The notes under the pieces are model-generated. The model saw nothing but the letters and a program-made list of their open reading frames with translations. It did not search any database and was not told the origin of the DNA. A stretch of 64,000 nt of DNA from Anolis sagrei (taxonomy: Eukaryota > Chordata > Lepidosauria > Squamata > Anolidae): assembly GCF_037176765.1 (NCBI RefSeq), contig NC_090024.1:161678778-161742777 (forward strand), given 5' to 3'. How positions within the stretch are numbered: the first letter of the stretch is position 1; every line of letters begins with the position of its first letter. Positions 1 to 12,014 of the stretch are shown piece by piece. The position numbers were made by a program, and so were the translations under genes.

Positions 1-19
1 TGTAATCCTATGACTACCA

Positions 20-180
20 TTGTTAGGGATGATCAGTAATAATGGCAAACCTCTGAGGATGCTTGCCATAGATGCAGGCGAAATGTCAGGAGAGAATGCC
101 TCTAGAACATAACCACATACTTCCCAAAAACCTACAACAACCCAGTGATTTCAGCCATGAAAGCCTTTGACAATACAATA
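20..180 (+). repeat. Unclassified interspersed repeat B
   Basis: CCTCTGAGGATGCTTGCCAT, GAAATGTCAGGAGAGAATGC and GCCATGAAAGCCTTTGACAA. Its reverse complement occurs at 18219-18360. No frame. Confidence 0.65.
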
Positions 181-664
181 GTAAAGATGTCTGTTCGAAA
201 GCTTGTCTTCCAGTGTAGTTATATATTTTTTTAAATAAAACTCCCAATATCCACACTGCCAACAGGTAGTTTTCTATGTAAATTCAGAATAATACTGACC
301 GATATGACTGACAGTGAGGATTGGTTCCAAGCAGTTGTGTCCATTTGGCATTATTTAACCAAATCACATTATTTTATTTTCCAGCTGCACTAAACATCTG
401 ATAATCCTAGAAAAACAATTGCTCTAATTTATTTAAAAAAACCTTACAAAACCAAGGTATGATGCAAGGAAGAATCCACTGGTTCTAAAGATGTAATCTG
501 GTACATGTGTGTTTAATCAAACAGAATGACACCTGTGTCTATGGGACTGGTATCTGTGGCTTTATTTATTCACATCTAGCAAAATACTATATTTACTTGA
601 GTCTAACACTCATCCTTTCTGGCTAAATTACATCACTAAAAATGAGGTGCGCATTAGATTTGAT

Positions 665-996
665 AGGGACCCCCAGTGGTGCAGTGGGTTAAACTACTGA
701 GCTGCTGAACTTGCTGACCGAAAGGTCGCAGTTTCAAAACGGGGGGGGGGGGGGCAGCATGAGCTTCCGCTGATAGCCCAGGTTCTGCCAACCTAGCAGT
801 TTGAAAACATGCAAATGTGAGTAGATCTGGCGGGAAGATAACGGCACTCTATAAAGTCATACTGGCCACATGATCTTGGAGGTGTCTACAAGACAACGTA
901 GACAACGAGGCTCTTTGGCTTAGAAATGGAGATGAGCACCAACCCACAGAGTCAGACACAACTAGAATGACAGAGAAAAACCTTTACCTTTACCAT
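665..996 (+). mobile_element. Sauria-type tRNA SINE with TSD
   Basis: tRNA-like head (CCCCAGTGGTGCAGTGGGTT as A box; GGTCGCAGTTTCAA as B box), body with CTAGCAGTTTGAAAACATGC, a Bov-B-like tail (TTAGAAATGGAGATGAGCAC) and ACCTTT repeats. Flanked by ATTAGATTTGAT (653-664) and ATTAGATTTAAT (997-1008). A 14-G run replaces part of the tRNA-like region. Confidence 0.88.
741..754. repeat. Poly-G run (14)
   Basis: One of several G or C homopolymers of 10 or more in the window: also about 9181-9192, 14520-14530, 29881-29891, 39469-39481, and poly-C at 45235-45250. Confidence 0.9.
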
Positions 997-2261
997 ATTA
1001 GATTTAATGGTGCATTACAATTGTGCACCTAAACATGTCTGCACTGTTCAGTAAAAGATGCCAGTTGGGGACAGAGGAGAGAGAGGCAATGGTGACCACA
1101 AAAGGTCTGGTGGGAAGCTAATTGTGGCCATGAAAAGGCTGGTAAGGAAAGCAAGACAGAGGACTGTTTCTTCCCACCAGTTTTTTTTTTTTTTTTTTTT
1201 TTTGCGGCTCCCACCACGTCACACTACATTTAACACCAAATCCTTTTTTTTTTTTTTTGGTAATGTGCACATTACATTCAATTGTGCATTATACTCATAT
1301 ACGTATGTCCTTTCTAGGAATTTTCTAGAATCTCCAGCATGATTCTATGTTATTATTGGGCTAGAAGTCCTTCATTTCAATAGGATTCACTATTACCTGC
1401 AGTTTCAAATATCCGTTTGAAGTCTGGGGAAGGGTCCCCCATGAATTTGGAAACGTTAAGTTTTTTTTTATATTGGCTAGGAATCTAGTAATGAGCTCAA
1501 ATATTTCCTTCAGAAATATATCCTTATATACATGTTTGGACACAAAATATCCCTTTTGGAATCATATCAGTAGCTTTAAAAAGAAATGTCAATTTGCCAG
1601 GGGAAAAACACTTTGAAATAATCTGCAGCTTGTGTTGAAACAGTCTTCAGAAATGTTTTTATCCATGTAATCTGAAGCCACTGCCATGAGTTTGGGGTCA
1701 GTGATATTTATTAGGAGCATGCTGTGGGTGTTCCTTCTGTCCTTTGCAGTTCCTTGTTTCCAGTCTGCTGCCATTTTCACTTCCAGTAAGCAGATAGAGA
1801 AGACCTCTGACTCCAAAACCATGTTTCTCCTTTCTATCCAATTGCTTCCATTACAAAAATAATTAATTCAAGTAACTGCACAGTTCCATAGCTGTACAAA
1901 GCCATGGATATGGTTTTCAACTCTTAATTAAATGTTTCCTTTTCTTGCAAAACTATTTTGCAGAATTTCCTTCTCATGCATTGTAGAGCATTGGCCCCCA
2001 AATCAAAATTATACTTTCCCCTTGCAGAATACACAAAATAGCAAAACGCTTTTAATTGCAAAATGTTGATTTTAATTTAAATTAATTTTTAGGAATAATA
2101 CTTCAGTATTACTACTTACTTTGAAAACGTAGGTTGTGTCCCTAAGGAAAGGTTTTTAACCTGATGAATGCTGCATTTTTATTTTACTGATGTGCATATA
2201 AATGTCCATGAAGCTCTCTCAGATACCAGATACCATTACGATGTTACATGTATAAAAGCTC

Positions 2262-3723
2262 ACACATTAAGTTGGAGAACGGGAGAAGTTCCAGCAGATT
2301 GGAGGAGGGCCAATGTGGTCCCAATCTTCAAGAAGGGAAAAAAGGATGACCCAAACAACTACCGTCTGGTCAGCCTCACGTCGATACCGGGCAAGATTCT
2401 GGAAAAGATTGTTAAGGAAGCGGTCTGCAAACAGAAACAAATGCAGTCATCGCTAATAGTCAACATGGATTTATCAAAAACAAGTCATGCCAGACTAATC
2501 TGATCTCTTTCTTCGATAGAGCTACAAGCTGGGTAGATGCGGGGAATGCCGTGGATGTAGCGTACCTGGATTTCATTAAGGCCTTCGACAAGGTCCCCCA
2601 TGACCTTCTGGCAAGGAAACTAGTCCAATGTGGGCTAGGCAAAACTACGGTGAGGTGGATCTGTAATTGGTTAAGTGGACGAACACAGAGAGTGCTCACT
2701 AATGCTTCCTCTTCATCTTGGAAAGAAGTGACAAGTGGAGTGCCGCAGGGTTCCATCCTGGGCCCGGTCCTGTTCAACATCTTTATTAATGACTTAGATG
2801 AAGGGCTAGAAGGCATGATCATCAAGTTTGCAGACGACACCAAATTGGGAGGGATAGCCAATAGTCCAGAGGACAGGTGCAGAATTCAAAACGATCTTGA
2901 CAGATTAGAGAGATGGGCCAAAACTAACAAAATGAAGTTCAACAGTGACAAATGCAAGATACTCCACTTTGGCAGAAAAAAATGAAATGCAAAGATACAG
3001 AATGGGGGACGCCTGGCTCGAGAGCAGTACGTGTGAAAAAGATCTTGGAGTCCTCGTGGACAACAAGTTAAACAAGAGCCAACAATGTGATGTGGCGGCA
3101 AAAAAAGCCAATGGGATTTTGGCCTGCATCAATAGGAGCATAGTGTCTAGATCTAAGGAAGTAATGCTACCCCTCTATTCTGCTTTGGTTAGACCACATC
3201 TGGAATATTGTGTCCAATTCTGGGCCCCACAATTCAAGAGAGATATTGACAAGCTGGAATGTGTCCAGAGGAGGGCGACTAAAATGATCAAGGGTCTGGA
3301 GAACAAGCCCTATGAGGAGCGGCTTAGGGAACTGGGCATGTTTAGCCTGAAGAAGAGAAGGCTGAGAGGAGATATGATAGCCATGTATAAATATGTGAGA
3401 GGAAGCCACAGGGAGGAGGGAGCAAGCTTGTTTTCTGCTTCCTTGGAGACTAGGACGCGGAACAATGGCTTCAAACTACAAGAGAGGAGATTCCATCTGA
3501 ACATTAGGAAGAACTTCCTGACTGTGAGAGCCGTTCAGCAGTGGAACTCTCTGCCCCGGAGTGTGGTGGAGGCTCCTTCTTTGGAAGGTTTTAAGCAGAG
3601 GCTGGATGGCCATCTGTCAGGGGTGATTTGAATGCAATATTCCTGCTTCTTGGCAGGGGGTTGGACTGGATGGCCCATGAGGTCTCTTCCAACTCTTTGA
3701 TTCTATGATTCTATGATTCTATA
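2262..3723 (+). mobile_element. CR1 LINE, 5'-truncated, most of the RT retained
   Basis: CR1-clade non-LTR retrotransposon. It begins within the reverse transcriptase (TGEVPADWRRANVVPIFKKG), continues through AYLDFIKAFDKVPHDLLARK, VTSGVPQGSILGPVLFNIFI and the catalytic FADDTKLGG, and ends with [20 protein letters not shown]. The 3' end is the CR1-typical repeated ATTCTATGATTCTATGATT. There are two frame changes, one near 2430-2470 and one near 2980 in an A-run; otherwise the frame is open, so the copy is fairly young. The 5' half (ORF1 and endonuclease) is missing. Confidence 0.93.
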
Positions 3724-4149
3724 AGTGGATAAATATGATAAATAAATTTGTTGCCATTTGTATTAACATGTGAAAACAGAGTTTTTGTATGTGCCTTAGA
3801 GACAGACAAAATTAAATAAAATGAAAGCATGTATCTGTCAGCAAAGGGGATGACATTGCACCACATGGACTTGTGAATACACCCTTGATAAATAAATGAA
3901 AACCAACATCCAAGGAAAATTTAATGCTCCAATTAAATCTCTTGAAAAATGAGCCCTCAGAGCTGAAGTATGTCTTTTCAAACCCATCTGTTAAAACATT
4001 TCCCCATTCACAGATCTGAAGAATGGTCTTCATATGCCACAAATTGATTTTGTCCTCTGGTAAGTGATATGATTTGGCAAGTGCAGCACTGAAGAATAAT
4101 AGTATCCTCCTACAGGGATCATACAACTTTCCAAGAAGCTCCAGAGGTT

Positions 4150-4400
4150 TCATCTTCAATTCAAAGTGTTGGTCATAAAGTCGTACATATTGTAGCTTAG
4201 GTACAGTCTACCTGACAAACTGTTTTCTTCTACTGGACACTGAGATTCTGCTGGATGTGGGAGATTCTTTCAAACCCCGCAACATCACAACGATGTTTCT
4301 TGATCTTTTTGGCACCCCAAGGTTCTGGAACTCCTTTCCGTGAGAAGCTGGAATGCCACACTTCTTGTTGCTACCTTGAGTCAATCTGGGAGACAAGTGG
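4150..4400 (+). mobile_element. L2-type LINE fragment
   Basis: Matches the end of the L2-type RT region (TTCAATTCAAAGTGTTGGTC; CCAAGGTTCTGGAACTCC). Strongly decayed, no frame. Confidence 0.5.
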
Positions 4401-4913
4401 GCCAAAAAGTTGAAATGGTGATGGTGATGGTAGATTGATAGCTATAGTGTCTGGGATATGTACATCTACTTCTGTCTTTCATCTTGTTTTCAATCCCAAA
4501 TTGTTGGGAAACAGATCTTTTGAAGACTACAACTGCCAGACGTCTCCTGGAAGGTCAAAGGTTCTCACACTGGTTGAAATTCATGGAAGACATCCTACAA
4601 CTTTTGAATAATCTTATTGGACACACTTATAAAATTAGGGTATTTCTGAAAACTCTGTTACAATAGTATGCCTTTACATAGGACAATAATGGAAACTATA
4701 TTTCTTGGGTTTTTCTGCTATATTTTAATATACGCAAAAACCCTGACCCTTAAATATATCTCCGAAGAATGAACTCAAATTGTGATGGATGGCTTTGAAA
4801 TGTTACTCTATTTCCAGAAATGTTTATTTTAGTGATGCTGTACAGCCATGTTATACATTTTTGCAAGTTACAGTAATTTAAATGGGGAACAACAAAATAA
4901 TGTGACACTGTAG

Positions 4914-4980
4914 CCTAGGCATGGGCAAACTTCAGTCCTCCAGGTGTTTTGGACTTGAACTCCGACAACTCCTAACAACA
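4914..4980 (+). mobile_element. Half copy of hAT-type MITE
   Basis: AGGCATGGGCAAACTTCAG.. through GGTGTTTTGGACTTGAACTC matches the left arm of the 52295-52412 MITE. The right arm is absent. Confidence 0.65.
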
Positions 4981-6217
4981 CTAGCTTTAACTGTGAAATG
5001 CACAGCAAAATTTTGAGCGTCCATACTTGGAGCTGAAACCAGGACAACACCCAAACTATAAATTTGCATCTTTGGAGGAATCATAACTCCTACAGTACAG
5101 GTTAGACCAATGTTTCCTGATCTCTTTTTGATATCTCTCTTCTAAATAAAGATTCATTTTGTTCACCCTCATCCACTTCGTTTATGATGCCAGACAGTAG
5201 CTTAGAACAAAAATATCTCCCAAAGATTTATGAACAAAATAGGAGTGTATCTGAAATTATATTTACAACTTTTAACCTTTCATTATGAAAGTAATTCTGT
5301 TCACAACATTAAACACTTTCAGATTTTTTAAAAAGAAAACCCCAGATTGAAACAAAGCATTTCCAAGGCAACAAGTAATGAATTGGTGTGTGAAGTGACT
5401 GAAATGAGGTCTAAGTGGTATGTGTGGGGATAAAAGGTTCATGACTAAAAGCAAATTTTAATAACAAGATTTTGTATCTAAGTGCTATACAAGAAATTCA
5501 CAAAGGCAATCTTAAGAGAGGGGCAGATTTCTTAAGGAGAACTTAGGTTATACAGCTCCTCAGGGGTCATATTATTCGAGCACGAATTAAGAGAAGCTAC
5601 AAGAAATGGATTATCTGCAAAATCCCCCTTCACATGTTTCAGTGTTGTTGTTCCATGCATCCTTTTGTTCATAGTACCCAAAGAATTAATCTAACATCAG
5701 TAATACCATGACATATTGGGCACCTGTTACTGCTCAGTGCTGTAACCATAAGAAATTGACTGTGACATTTACAGAACATAGATTGTAGGGACAACTATGG
5801 ACAAAAACATGGTATATGCAGCTAGAGATGTGTGTGTGTTTGCGTACACTCTTGCTAGAGTAGAAACTGCTATCTTGTCATTCTATGACCAGGCTGAAAA
5901 TGAATGCAAAGGCCCATTCATTGCCTTGCCATCTGTGCTAGAGGAACAAGCTACAATCTGAAACTATGGGGACATTTTTTTCAGGATATGGAGGGCCTTG
6001 CAGGTGTTCATAGTTTAATGTCTTTCAGTATGCCTCTTGTCTGTTGCACCTGCACTATGACTGGCCTAGAGACAAATTAGCAATTTTATCACAGGAATAC
6101 AAGCTATGAAAGAAGCTTACATTTCACTGTAAAAATCTATAGAATGATATAAAGCCTGTTACTTAAACTGCAAGACTACACATGCTTTGAACTATGCAAA
6201 ACATAAGAAATCATCAT

Positions 6218-6500
6218 CGTCGTCATCATCATCTTTATTTATAGTCAACCCTATCTCCCTGAATGGACTCAGGGAAGTTTCTAACAAAGATGGCAAGCAT
6301 TCAATGCTAAATGAAAAACCATGCAAATAGTTTACATCAGGATAAAGCACAATAGAAAATAACACAATTATAACTTAGTAATCAAAATAGTAAAAAATAA
6401 AAATAAGAAATAAAATAAAATTCAGTTAAAACATAACAGAATACAAAAACCCCCTGTTAAAACACACTGAAAATAAAATATAAAACTGAATACATCAGAG
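6218..6500 (-). mobile_element. LINE-like 3' tail with ATC microsatellite
   Basis: ATCATCATCG/TCATCATCATC then TTTATTTATAGTCAACCCT, CTGAATGGACTCAGGGAA and GCAAGCATTCAATGC. The same 3' end occurs at 54175-54440, so this is an interspersed family, minus strand by its tail. Confidence 0.55.
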
Positions 6501-6605
6501 GTTCATCAGGCGAGGTTCAAAAATAGCAATGGCCAGGAGTGCTAAAAATGGACCTGATTGATTAAAAAGGGCTTGGTTATGGACTAATTGTTTTTGAACT
6601 ACTAG

Positions 6606-6724
6606 GTTGGCAGAAGCTGGGGCTAACAGCGGGAGCTCACACCACTCCCTGGATTCAAACCTGTAAACTTTCAGTCAGCAAGTTCAGCAGCTCAGCGCTT
6701 TAACCCACTGTGCCACAGGAGCTC
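6606..6724 (-). mobile_element. Sauria-type SINE, 5' half
   Basis: Reverse complement of the SINE head: GCGCTTTAACCCACTGTGCC is the A-box region and CTCCCTGGATTCAAACC the B-box region. The 3' half is missing. Confidence 0.8.
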
Positions 6725-7831
6725 ATAAATTATTATTCATGAATAATAACCTAATTTTATAAAAATTCAAGAAGAAGTTGTGGAAGGAGGAGGAGGAAGA
6801 AAAGGAGGAGTAGCAGCAGCAGCAATTGTACAAGATAGTGGTCTGATACAGCGATGCAAGAAGTACATTGTAAAATTTGCTGTCAGAAACAAAACCACAT
6901 AAAGCACAATTAAGAATTCCAGTAATATAGGCAAAATATGCAATCCATTCTTTAATTTCTTTACCATTGCAACTCTTAAAATTATTTCAATTGATGAAGA
7001 AATCATGGTTTTAGCTGGCAGTTGGAAGGAGGTGTTTTGAAATACAAATGATAAATGAATGGTTAACATGAGTTTGAAGAAACTGTGGAATGAATAAAGT
7101 AGCAGTTACATTTAAAACAGGTGGATAAAACTGAACATTTGAAAACTAATTTTCAATACAGGTTGAGTATCCCTGATCCAAAACGCTTGGGACCAGAAGT
7201 TGTGTACACTAAATTATTAAAAAGCAAATCTGTCCCTATCCCAGCCTCCCATGTGGATAATCTTGGAGTAGTTTGGATTTCTGAATTTCAGATAAAGGAC
7301 ACACAGCCTGTATATTATTCCAGGATATTCTAACAGGATAAAATAATATAGTAACTCTCCTTTCTCCCTTCTCCACCTCTGATAGGGCCTATCCCACATG
7401 TCTCCATGGCAACAAGGCTCTCTTTGTGGCTTTTCCCCTCCCTTCCTCCCTTTCCCTCATCATTTCATCACAGCAGACAACTTCAGCTAGCAACAGCCAA
7501 TTTAGTGACATCACAGGGTGTCACATGTCACCTAGCAAGAGTCTTAGTAGTACAGATAGGAATCCTTTGACTTTTGTATATCTAGATATTATACCAAATT
7601 AAAAGCTGAAAGGTAAATATATAATGATATATGTCACAATATTTTTAGTTACTTTAAAAAGAAGACAGGAGTCATAATTTTTAAGTTGTCATTTCTTAAT
7701 TTCCAAATGTATAGATTTATTTTCTTTATAAGCAAAAGATAAATCTGCTTAGTCTCTGACAGGGTTTTCATCCAGGAAAAAATTCCAGCTTTATCTTGCT
7801 TTTGACTTTAAATACAAGTAAGAAAGCATAC

Positions 7832-7942
7832 CTCATGATGGCCAGCTATTGTAGCAATATGGAGAGCTGTAAGTGCTCCATAACCAACTTGTTGGATGTC
7901 CGCTCCACTATGCAATAAAGCAGTTAAAAGTTCGGCATTGTC
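7832..7942 (-). CDS. TNNI3K: TNNI3K, ankyrin repeat exon ([20 protein letters not shown])
   Basis: A 111-nt, phase 0-0 exon encoding exactly 37 residues: [20 protein letters not shown] then [17 protein letters not shown]. This is the ankyrin helix-turn-helix (LLHSGAD..) and the start of the next repeat ([11 protein letters not shown]), almost the same as human. The minus-strand acceptor is CCTTGTTTCAG/GACAATG and the donor CATGAG/GTATGC. It is the last TNNI3K exon in the window: the following exon (AADVLLQHGANVN-like) was searched for on the minus strand below 7831 and not seen, so the intron runs past position 1. Confidence 0.95.
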
Positions 7943-9430
7943 CTGAAACAAGGATAGTGACATTATTATTTGGAAGACATTGTATGGAACAGCAGTGGCA
8001 AAGAACTTATTTGGCATGGAAAAATCCATGACATAATTTGTTGCATCTCCTGGCAAGACCAGAAAGGACTGGAGAGCTATTGCCAATCCATGAAGACAGT
8101 AGTTAGCTAGATGGACCAATGGTGTGACTCACTATTATTGCTTCATTTATCTTTATTATTACACATCAGTTAACCTTCTTCATGAAACTTTTCCATGGAT
8201 GTGTCCACATGTGAGAAAAGTCCTTTTAGGAAAAGCTTAAGCATCAACTTATTTCATTGACAGATTCTGAGTATTTATTGCTTAAGAAAACCCTATAAAT
8301 GTATGGGGTCTGTATAGGTCATCAGGTGACGGGCTACATCTACATTGCCATATAATGCAGTTTCAAACTCCATTATATGGCAGTGTAGGTGGGGCCACAC
8401 ACATACCTCACCTGATACAATTCTATTTTCCCTGCAACTGTATGATAGGAACAAAACCCTGACTGTATGAATGAAAGTATCTTAAAATATAAGAAAACTA
8501 ATCAAGAATAATATCTCCCTTTTAAATTTTGAGATCTACTAATGAAATGTCTTGACTAACAATGCTACATGCTACCCATGAGCCTTTGCAGCACATGATC
8601 AAATGCAAATAAATGAATGCAATAGCTTCAATATTGAAAATCTTTGTAAAAAGACATTCATGTTTTATTGTTTAGTCAACTAACACTGTTGACAATTTCC
8701 AGTAATGAAAAATTAAACACCATGAGCTTCTCATAGAGATGTGTAATAAAGAAGCACTTCCTACAACACTTTCGGAGCTCTACTTCAGACACTCAATGTA
8801 TATGTCATACTTGTGATACTAGCGAACAGATGTGAAAACTGCCCAGGTTTAGATTGTGCATGGTTCTTAAATATGAGGTAAGCATGATAACATCTCATGT
8901 TCTTCTCAATTTGGATTTGAACTTTATTCATAGAAGAACTCAGCTTCTCTCTCAATTCCACTTATGCCTTCATTTGCTCTTTCTGTCTTGGTGCTACTCT
9001 AATATTAGTGTATAGGGAAGAGAAGACAGACTATTTACCGATGGCTGGAATGGAAAAGGTGGCATATGGGTGTCATATTGACAAGGCTGCTTTTGAAGAC
9101 TCCAAGAACTCCAATCCTAAATACCACCATCAAAATTGTTGTTGGGGGCCCTTCTACACAGCTCCTAAAATCTGGGATTGGGGGGGGGGGGGGCAGCTAG
9201 ATGATGCTTGCTGAAAATGTGTGCTGAAGTTGGAGTCCCAAAAAAATACCTGGAAAACTCCCAGAAGCCCTAGCCATCTAGTTCAATAGTAAGGGATTCT
9301 GAGAGTTGGAGGCCCAAAAAATTGCACTTTGAGGGTGCCTGCTCTAGAGAGAGTAGGAAAGAAAAAAGAATTGAAATAACATTAGATCAATTAATTAATT
9401 GTTTTAATTAATTCATTAAACACCATGTAC
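7943..9430 (-). other. TNNI3K intron, 1.5 kb
   Basis: Short intron between two ankyrin exons. It carries a palindromic MITE-like piece at 8331-8396, a poly-G run near 9181-9192 and worn MITE-like segments at about 9140-9340. No coding signal. Confidence 0.8.
8331..8396. mobile_element. Short palindromic MITE-like element
   Basis: A 66-bp hairpin: CTACATTGCCATATAATGCA pairs with CCATTATATGGCAGTGTAGG. Related to the other CATATAATGCAG palindromes of the window. Confidence 0.6.
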
Positions 9431-9528
9431 CTTGTAAGCTGCTAAATGCAAAGCTGTAAATCCATTCCTTGTCAACCTAGAAGGGCGCAATCCTTTCAGC
9501 ATGAGAGTCCTAATGTGTGATTTATTAC
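9431..9528 (-). CDS. TNNI3K: TNNI3K, ankyrin repeat exon ([20 protein letters not shown])
   Basis: This 98-nt exon encodes (G)[19 protein letters not shown] then [13 protein letters not shown], nearly identical to the human protein over the second ankyrin repeat ([11 protein letters not shown]). The minus-strand acceptor is TTATTGCACAG/GTAATAAA and the donor TACAAG/GTACAT. It begins with two bases of a Gly codon and ends on a complete Lys codon, so the next exon starts in phase 0. High conservation of the [17 protein letters not shown] block makes the assignment firm. Confidence 0.95.
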
Positions 9529-10881
9529 CTGTGCAATAACAAAAAATGAATAACTTGTAGTTGCATATTTACACCACAAATCTACAAATGCTTAGTCAGA
9601 AACAACCCCACTGAAGTCAACTAGACATCCTCATTTAGCACTGTGTTGAAACAATGAAATGTTGCAGTTAATCGCAACAGTGAAGGTCTCCCAAATCTTG
9701 GAAAGATTATGTCTTAAAATTACAACTCCTGTATATTTGTATAGTGACTTTTTGAAAAGCCCTCCCCTTCCCACCCTAGGGAAACATAGGTTGCATCTAC
9801 ACAGTAGAATTGATGCATTTTGATACCACAAGAGAATTGATGTTTTTTGACACCAATTTTTGTATACTGGTGAGGCAGCAGCACATTTCAGCAGAGAAGC
9901 CTCAAACTGCACCCTCCAGCTGCTTGGCCCTCCAAGTCCTAGAATTCCTGATCATTGGGCAAGCTCGCTAGAGTTTTTGGAAGTTGGAAACCCAAGCAGC
10001 AGAAGGGCTGCAGTTTGAGGATGCCTGCTAAAGACCCTTCAAAACTACAACTACCAGGATTCCATAGCATTGAGTCATATATTATCCTTAAGGTTCAGTC
10101 AAGACTTTATAGTAGTTTCAACCAATGCATACTACTTGATGCCTGTGTATGATTAGGAATGTTACTACACAATATCCCAGAGTACTTGTAAGATATCAGT
10201 ACAAACACAAAACAATGCGAGTGAGTGTGAATTTACTTCAAGCAGAGTCACTTTTTGTATAAGCTACCTGGCATGATATAAGAGTCTAGAGTTGCTGAAT
10301 TTATCAACTCCTGAGGAAGGGGATTGCTTTCCCCGAAACAGGGTACAAAAATACCCGGGCACCCCTGTTGAATGCCATTGGGACTTTTCTTTGAAGACAT
10401 ATTTTGAGAAGCAGTGCTCCATTTTTCACTGGACTTGAGTTGGATCTTTTCCATGAAGATTGTTTTGAGAGTGGCGTTTCATCCTCATTAGTGTCTTCAG
10501 TTTACATATAGCCTCATGACTCAATGCTGACTTTGTTTATATGACTTTTCTCATTGAATGTATCCCTGAAGCCTATACACAGTGGAATCCCTATCCAAAC
10601 CCAGAACTGTTACGTTTGAGAGCGGTTGCTCCTTTTGATTTCTGTGTACCACTGAACTGAGCTTTGTACTGGGGATTTTGGTAAATAGAATATTATATGT
10701 TTTCTTGATAATACACTTTGACATTACGCATAGATTGTTTTGTGTTTGTACTGATTAGGAATGTTGCCAAAGAGACAAACAGATTAAAAAATAATAACAT
10801 TCCTGCTGTTTATTACAAAGAAGTAAAATCATTAAATATGCCAATAAGAGGGTTATGAAGCATCCAGGCTGAACCCCATAC
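9529..10881 (-). other. TNNI3K intron, 1.35 kb
   Basis: Between the first two ankyrin-coding exons. Worn palindromic-repeat segments lie at about 9790-10080 (for example CTACAACTACCAGGATTCC near 10040). No coding signal. Confidence 0.75.
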
Positions 10882-10967
10882 CTTCACAAATACAGCACAA
10901 ATGCAGAAGAGACAGCCCAGTTTCTGTACGATAATTCAAATTAACTTTGCCGAAGGCTTCATCCGAG
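10882..10967 (-). CDS. TNNI3K: TNNI3K, exon before/into first ankyrin repeat
   Basis: This 86-nt exon encodes [20 protein letters not shown] then LHLCCICEG, matching the human segment that leads into ankyrin repeat 1 ([14 protein letters not shown]). The minus-strand acceptor is TTTTTTCCCCAG/CTCGGATG and the donor GTGAAG/GTATGG. The first base completes a Ser codon from the upstream exon and the last base begins a Gly codon completed by GT of the next exon, so the frame is kept on both sides. The spacing of 9.5 kb to the upstream exon makes it the largest intron seen here. Confidence 0.93.
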
Positions 10968-11070
10968 CTGGGGAAAAAAGGAAAAAAAGATTTTACACAT
11001 GACAGCAGATTCCATATTTTAGCATTCATTCTTTTTAAAAGGAAGAAATCTCCATCATCATAGGATTCAT

Positions 11071-11325
11071 AGGCGCCCCCAGTGGCACAATGGGTTAAAC
11101 CCTTGTGTCAGCAGGACTGAAGACTGGCAGATCGGAGGTTTGAATCCAGGGAGAGCATGGATGAGCTCCCTCTGTCAGCTCTAGCTCCTCATGCGGGGAC
11201 ATAAGAAAAGCCGCCAATAAGGATGGTAAAACATCAAAAAAAATCTGGATGTCCTCTGGGCAACGTCTTTGCAGATGGCCAGGAACAATTTTCAGTTTTT
11301 CAAGTCATTCCTGACATGAAAAAAA
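11071..11325 (+). mobile_element. tRNA-derived SINE (second family)
   Basis: tRNA-like head (CCCCCAGTGGCACAATGGGT; GGTTTGAATCCAGGGAGAGC) with a different body from the Sauria type (CATGCGGGGACATAAGAAAAG) and tail CAAGTCATTCCTGACATG. The tail is shared with the pieces at 12015-12140 and 54725-54880. Confidence 0.82.
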
Positions 11326-11400
11326 TTAGTATTCCAGTTTTTATGTTCAAGTCCATCATATTATAAATTCCCTTTAGCTACCCCCTCACCACCCAGGCAG

Positions 11401-11632
11401 ACAGTATGGTGTAGTGGTTTGAGTGTGGGATTAAAACTCTGGAAGTCCATGGTTCAAATCTCTATTCCATCATGGAAACCCACGGTGTGATCTTTGGCAA
11501 GTCACAGCCTCAGAGGGAGGCAATGGCAAACCTCTGAAGCAAATCTTGCTTTGAAAAACCTGATATAGGTTCACATTTGGGTTACCCATGGCAGAAATGA
11601 CCTGAAGACACACAACAGCAGCAGCAATAACA
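11401..11632 (+). mobile_element. MIR-like tRNA SINE (third family)
   Basis: Head GTATGGTGTAGTGGTTTGAG and GGTTCAAATCTC, a MIR-like stretch (TGTGATCTTTGGCAAGTCAC), then AATGGCAAACCTCTGAAGC and tail AATGACCTGAAGACACACAA followed by CAGCAG repeats. Confidence 0.78.
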
Positions 11633-12014
11633 TTTTATTCTTTCAAAATCACTCATTTGTTCTTTTAAAGCTCCTTCTGCCCCCAGCTAATCAGAGCTAA
11701 AGTTTCATTCCACCACCACCCTCTTTATTTGTTCCATTTCTTAGAGTTGGGTAGAGTCGTTTTATACATGAAGCACATCATATGATCCAGAATTTCTTGT
11801 ATGCCACATCAGATTACAACTGGAAGAATCAATGGGGCCTTCTACACAGCCCCTAAATGCAGAAGAAACTGGGATAAAAGGGTGGGTTGGCTAAATATCT
11901 TTTCATGAAAATGTGCACTGATTTGGATTAGCAGCTGAAAAACACATTATGTAGGCCACTTAAAACCCGATTTTGGCCCCAAAAATGTGCATATTCACAT
12001 GACTGTATCCCTGC

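Larger units (their letters stand above)
505..1360 (+). repeat. Old unclassified repeat split by a SINE
   Basis: Left part 505-650 (CTATGGGACTGGTATCTGTG) and right part about 1300-1360 (CCTTTCTAGGAATTTTCTAG, CTCCAGCATGATTCTATG) resemble a contiguous stretch at 36640-36760. The Sauria SINE (665-996) and poly-T runs lie between them. Confidence 0.35.
1..7831 (-). other. TNNI3K intron (continues past the window edge)
   Basis: No exon-like minus-strand ankyrin segment was found here. The interval holds repeats at about 20-180, a Sauria SINE at 665-996, a CR1 at 2262-3723, an L2 piece at 4150-4400, half a hAT MITE at 4914-4980, a LINE tail at 6218-6500 and a SINE half at 6606-6724. I see nothing nameable at 1450-2260, 3724-4149, 4420-4913, 4981-6217 or 6725-7831. 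Confidence 0.8.

Noticed and set aside
3812-4159. Minus-strand 115-codon frame
   Set aside because: No domain recognised; partly overlaps an L2 fragment of opposite orientation.
64-7700. Search for the next TNNI3K ankyrin exon (AADVLLQHGANVN-like)
   Set aside because: No matching minus-strand segment seen; the intron most likely continues outside the window.
7808-8119. 103-codon minus-strand frame taken as one coding unit
   Set aside because: Only 7832-7942 is homologous to TNNI3K; the rest is intron on both sides of canonical splice sites.
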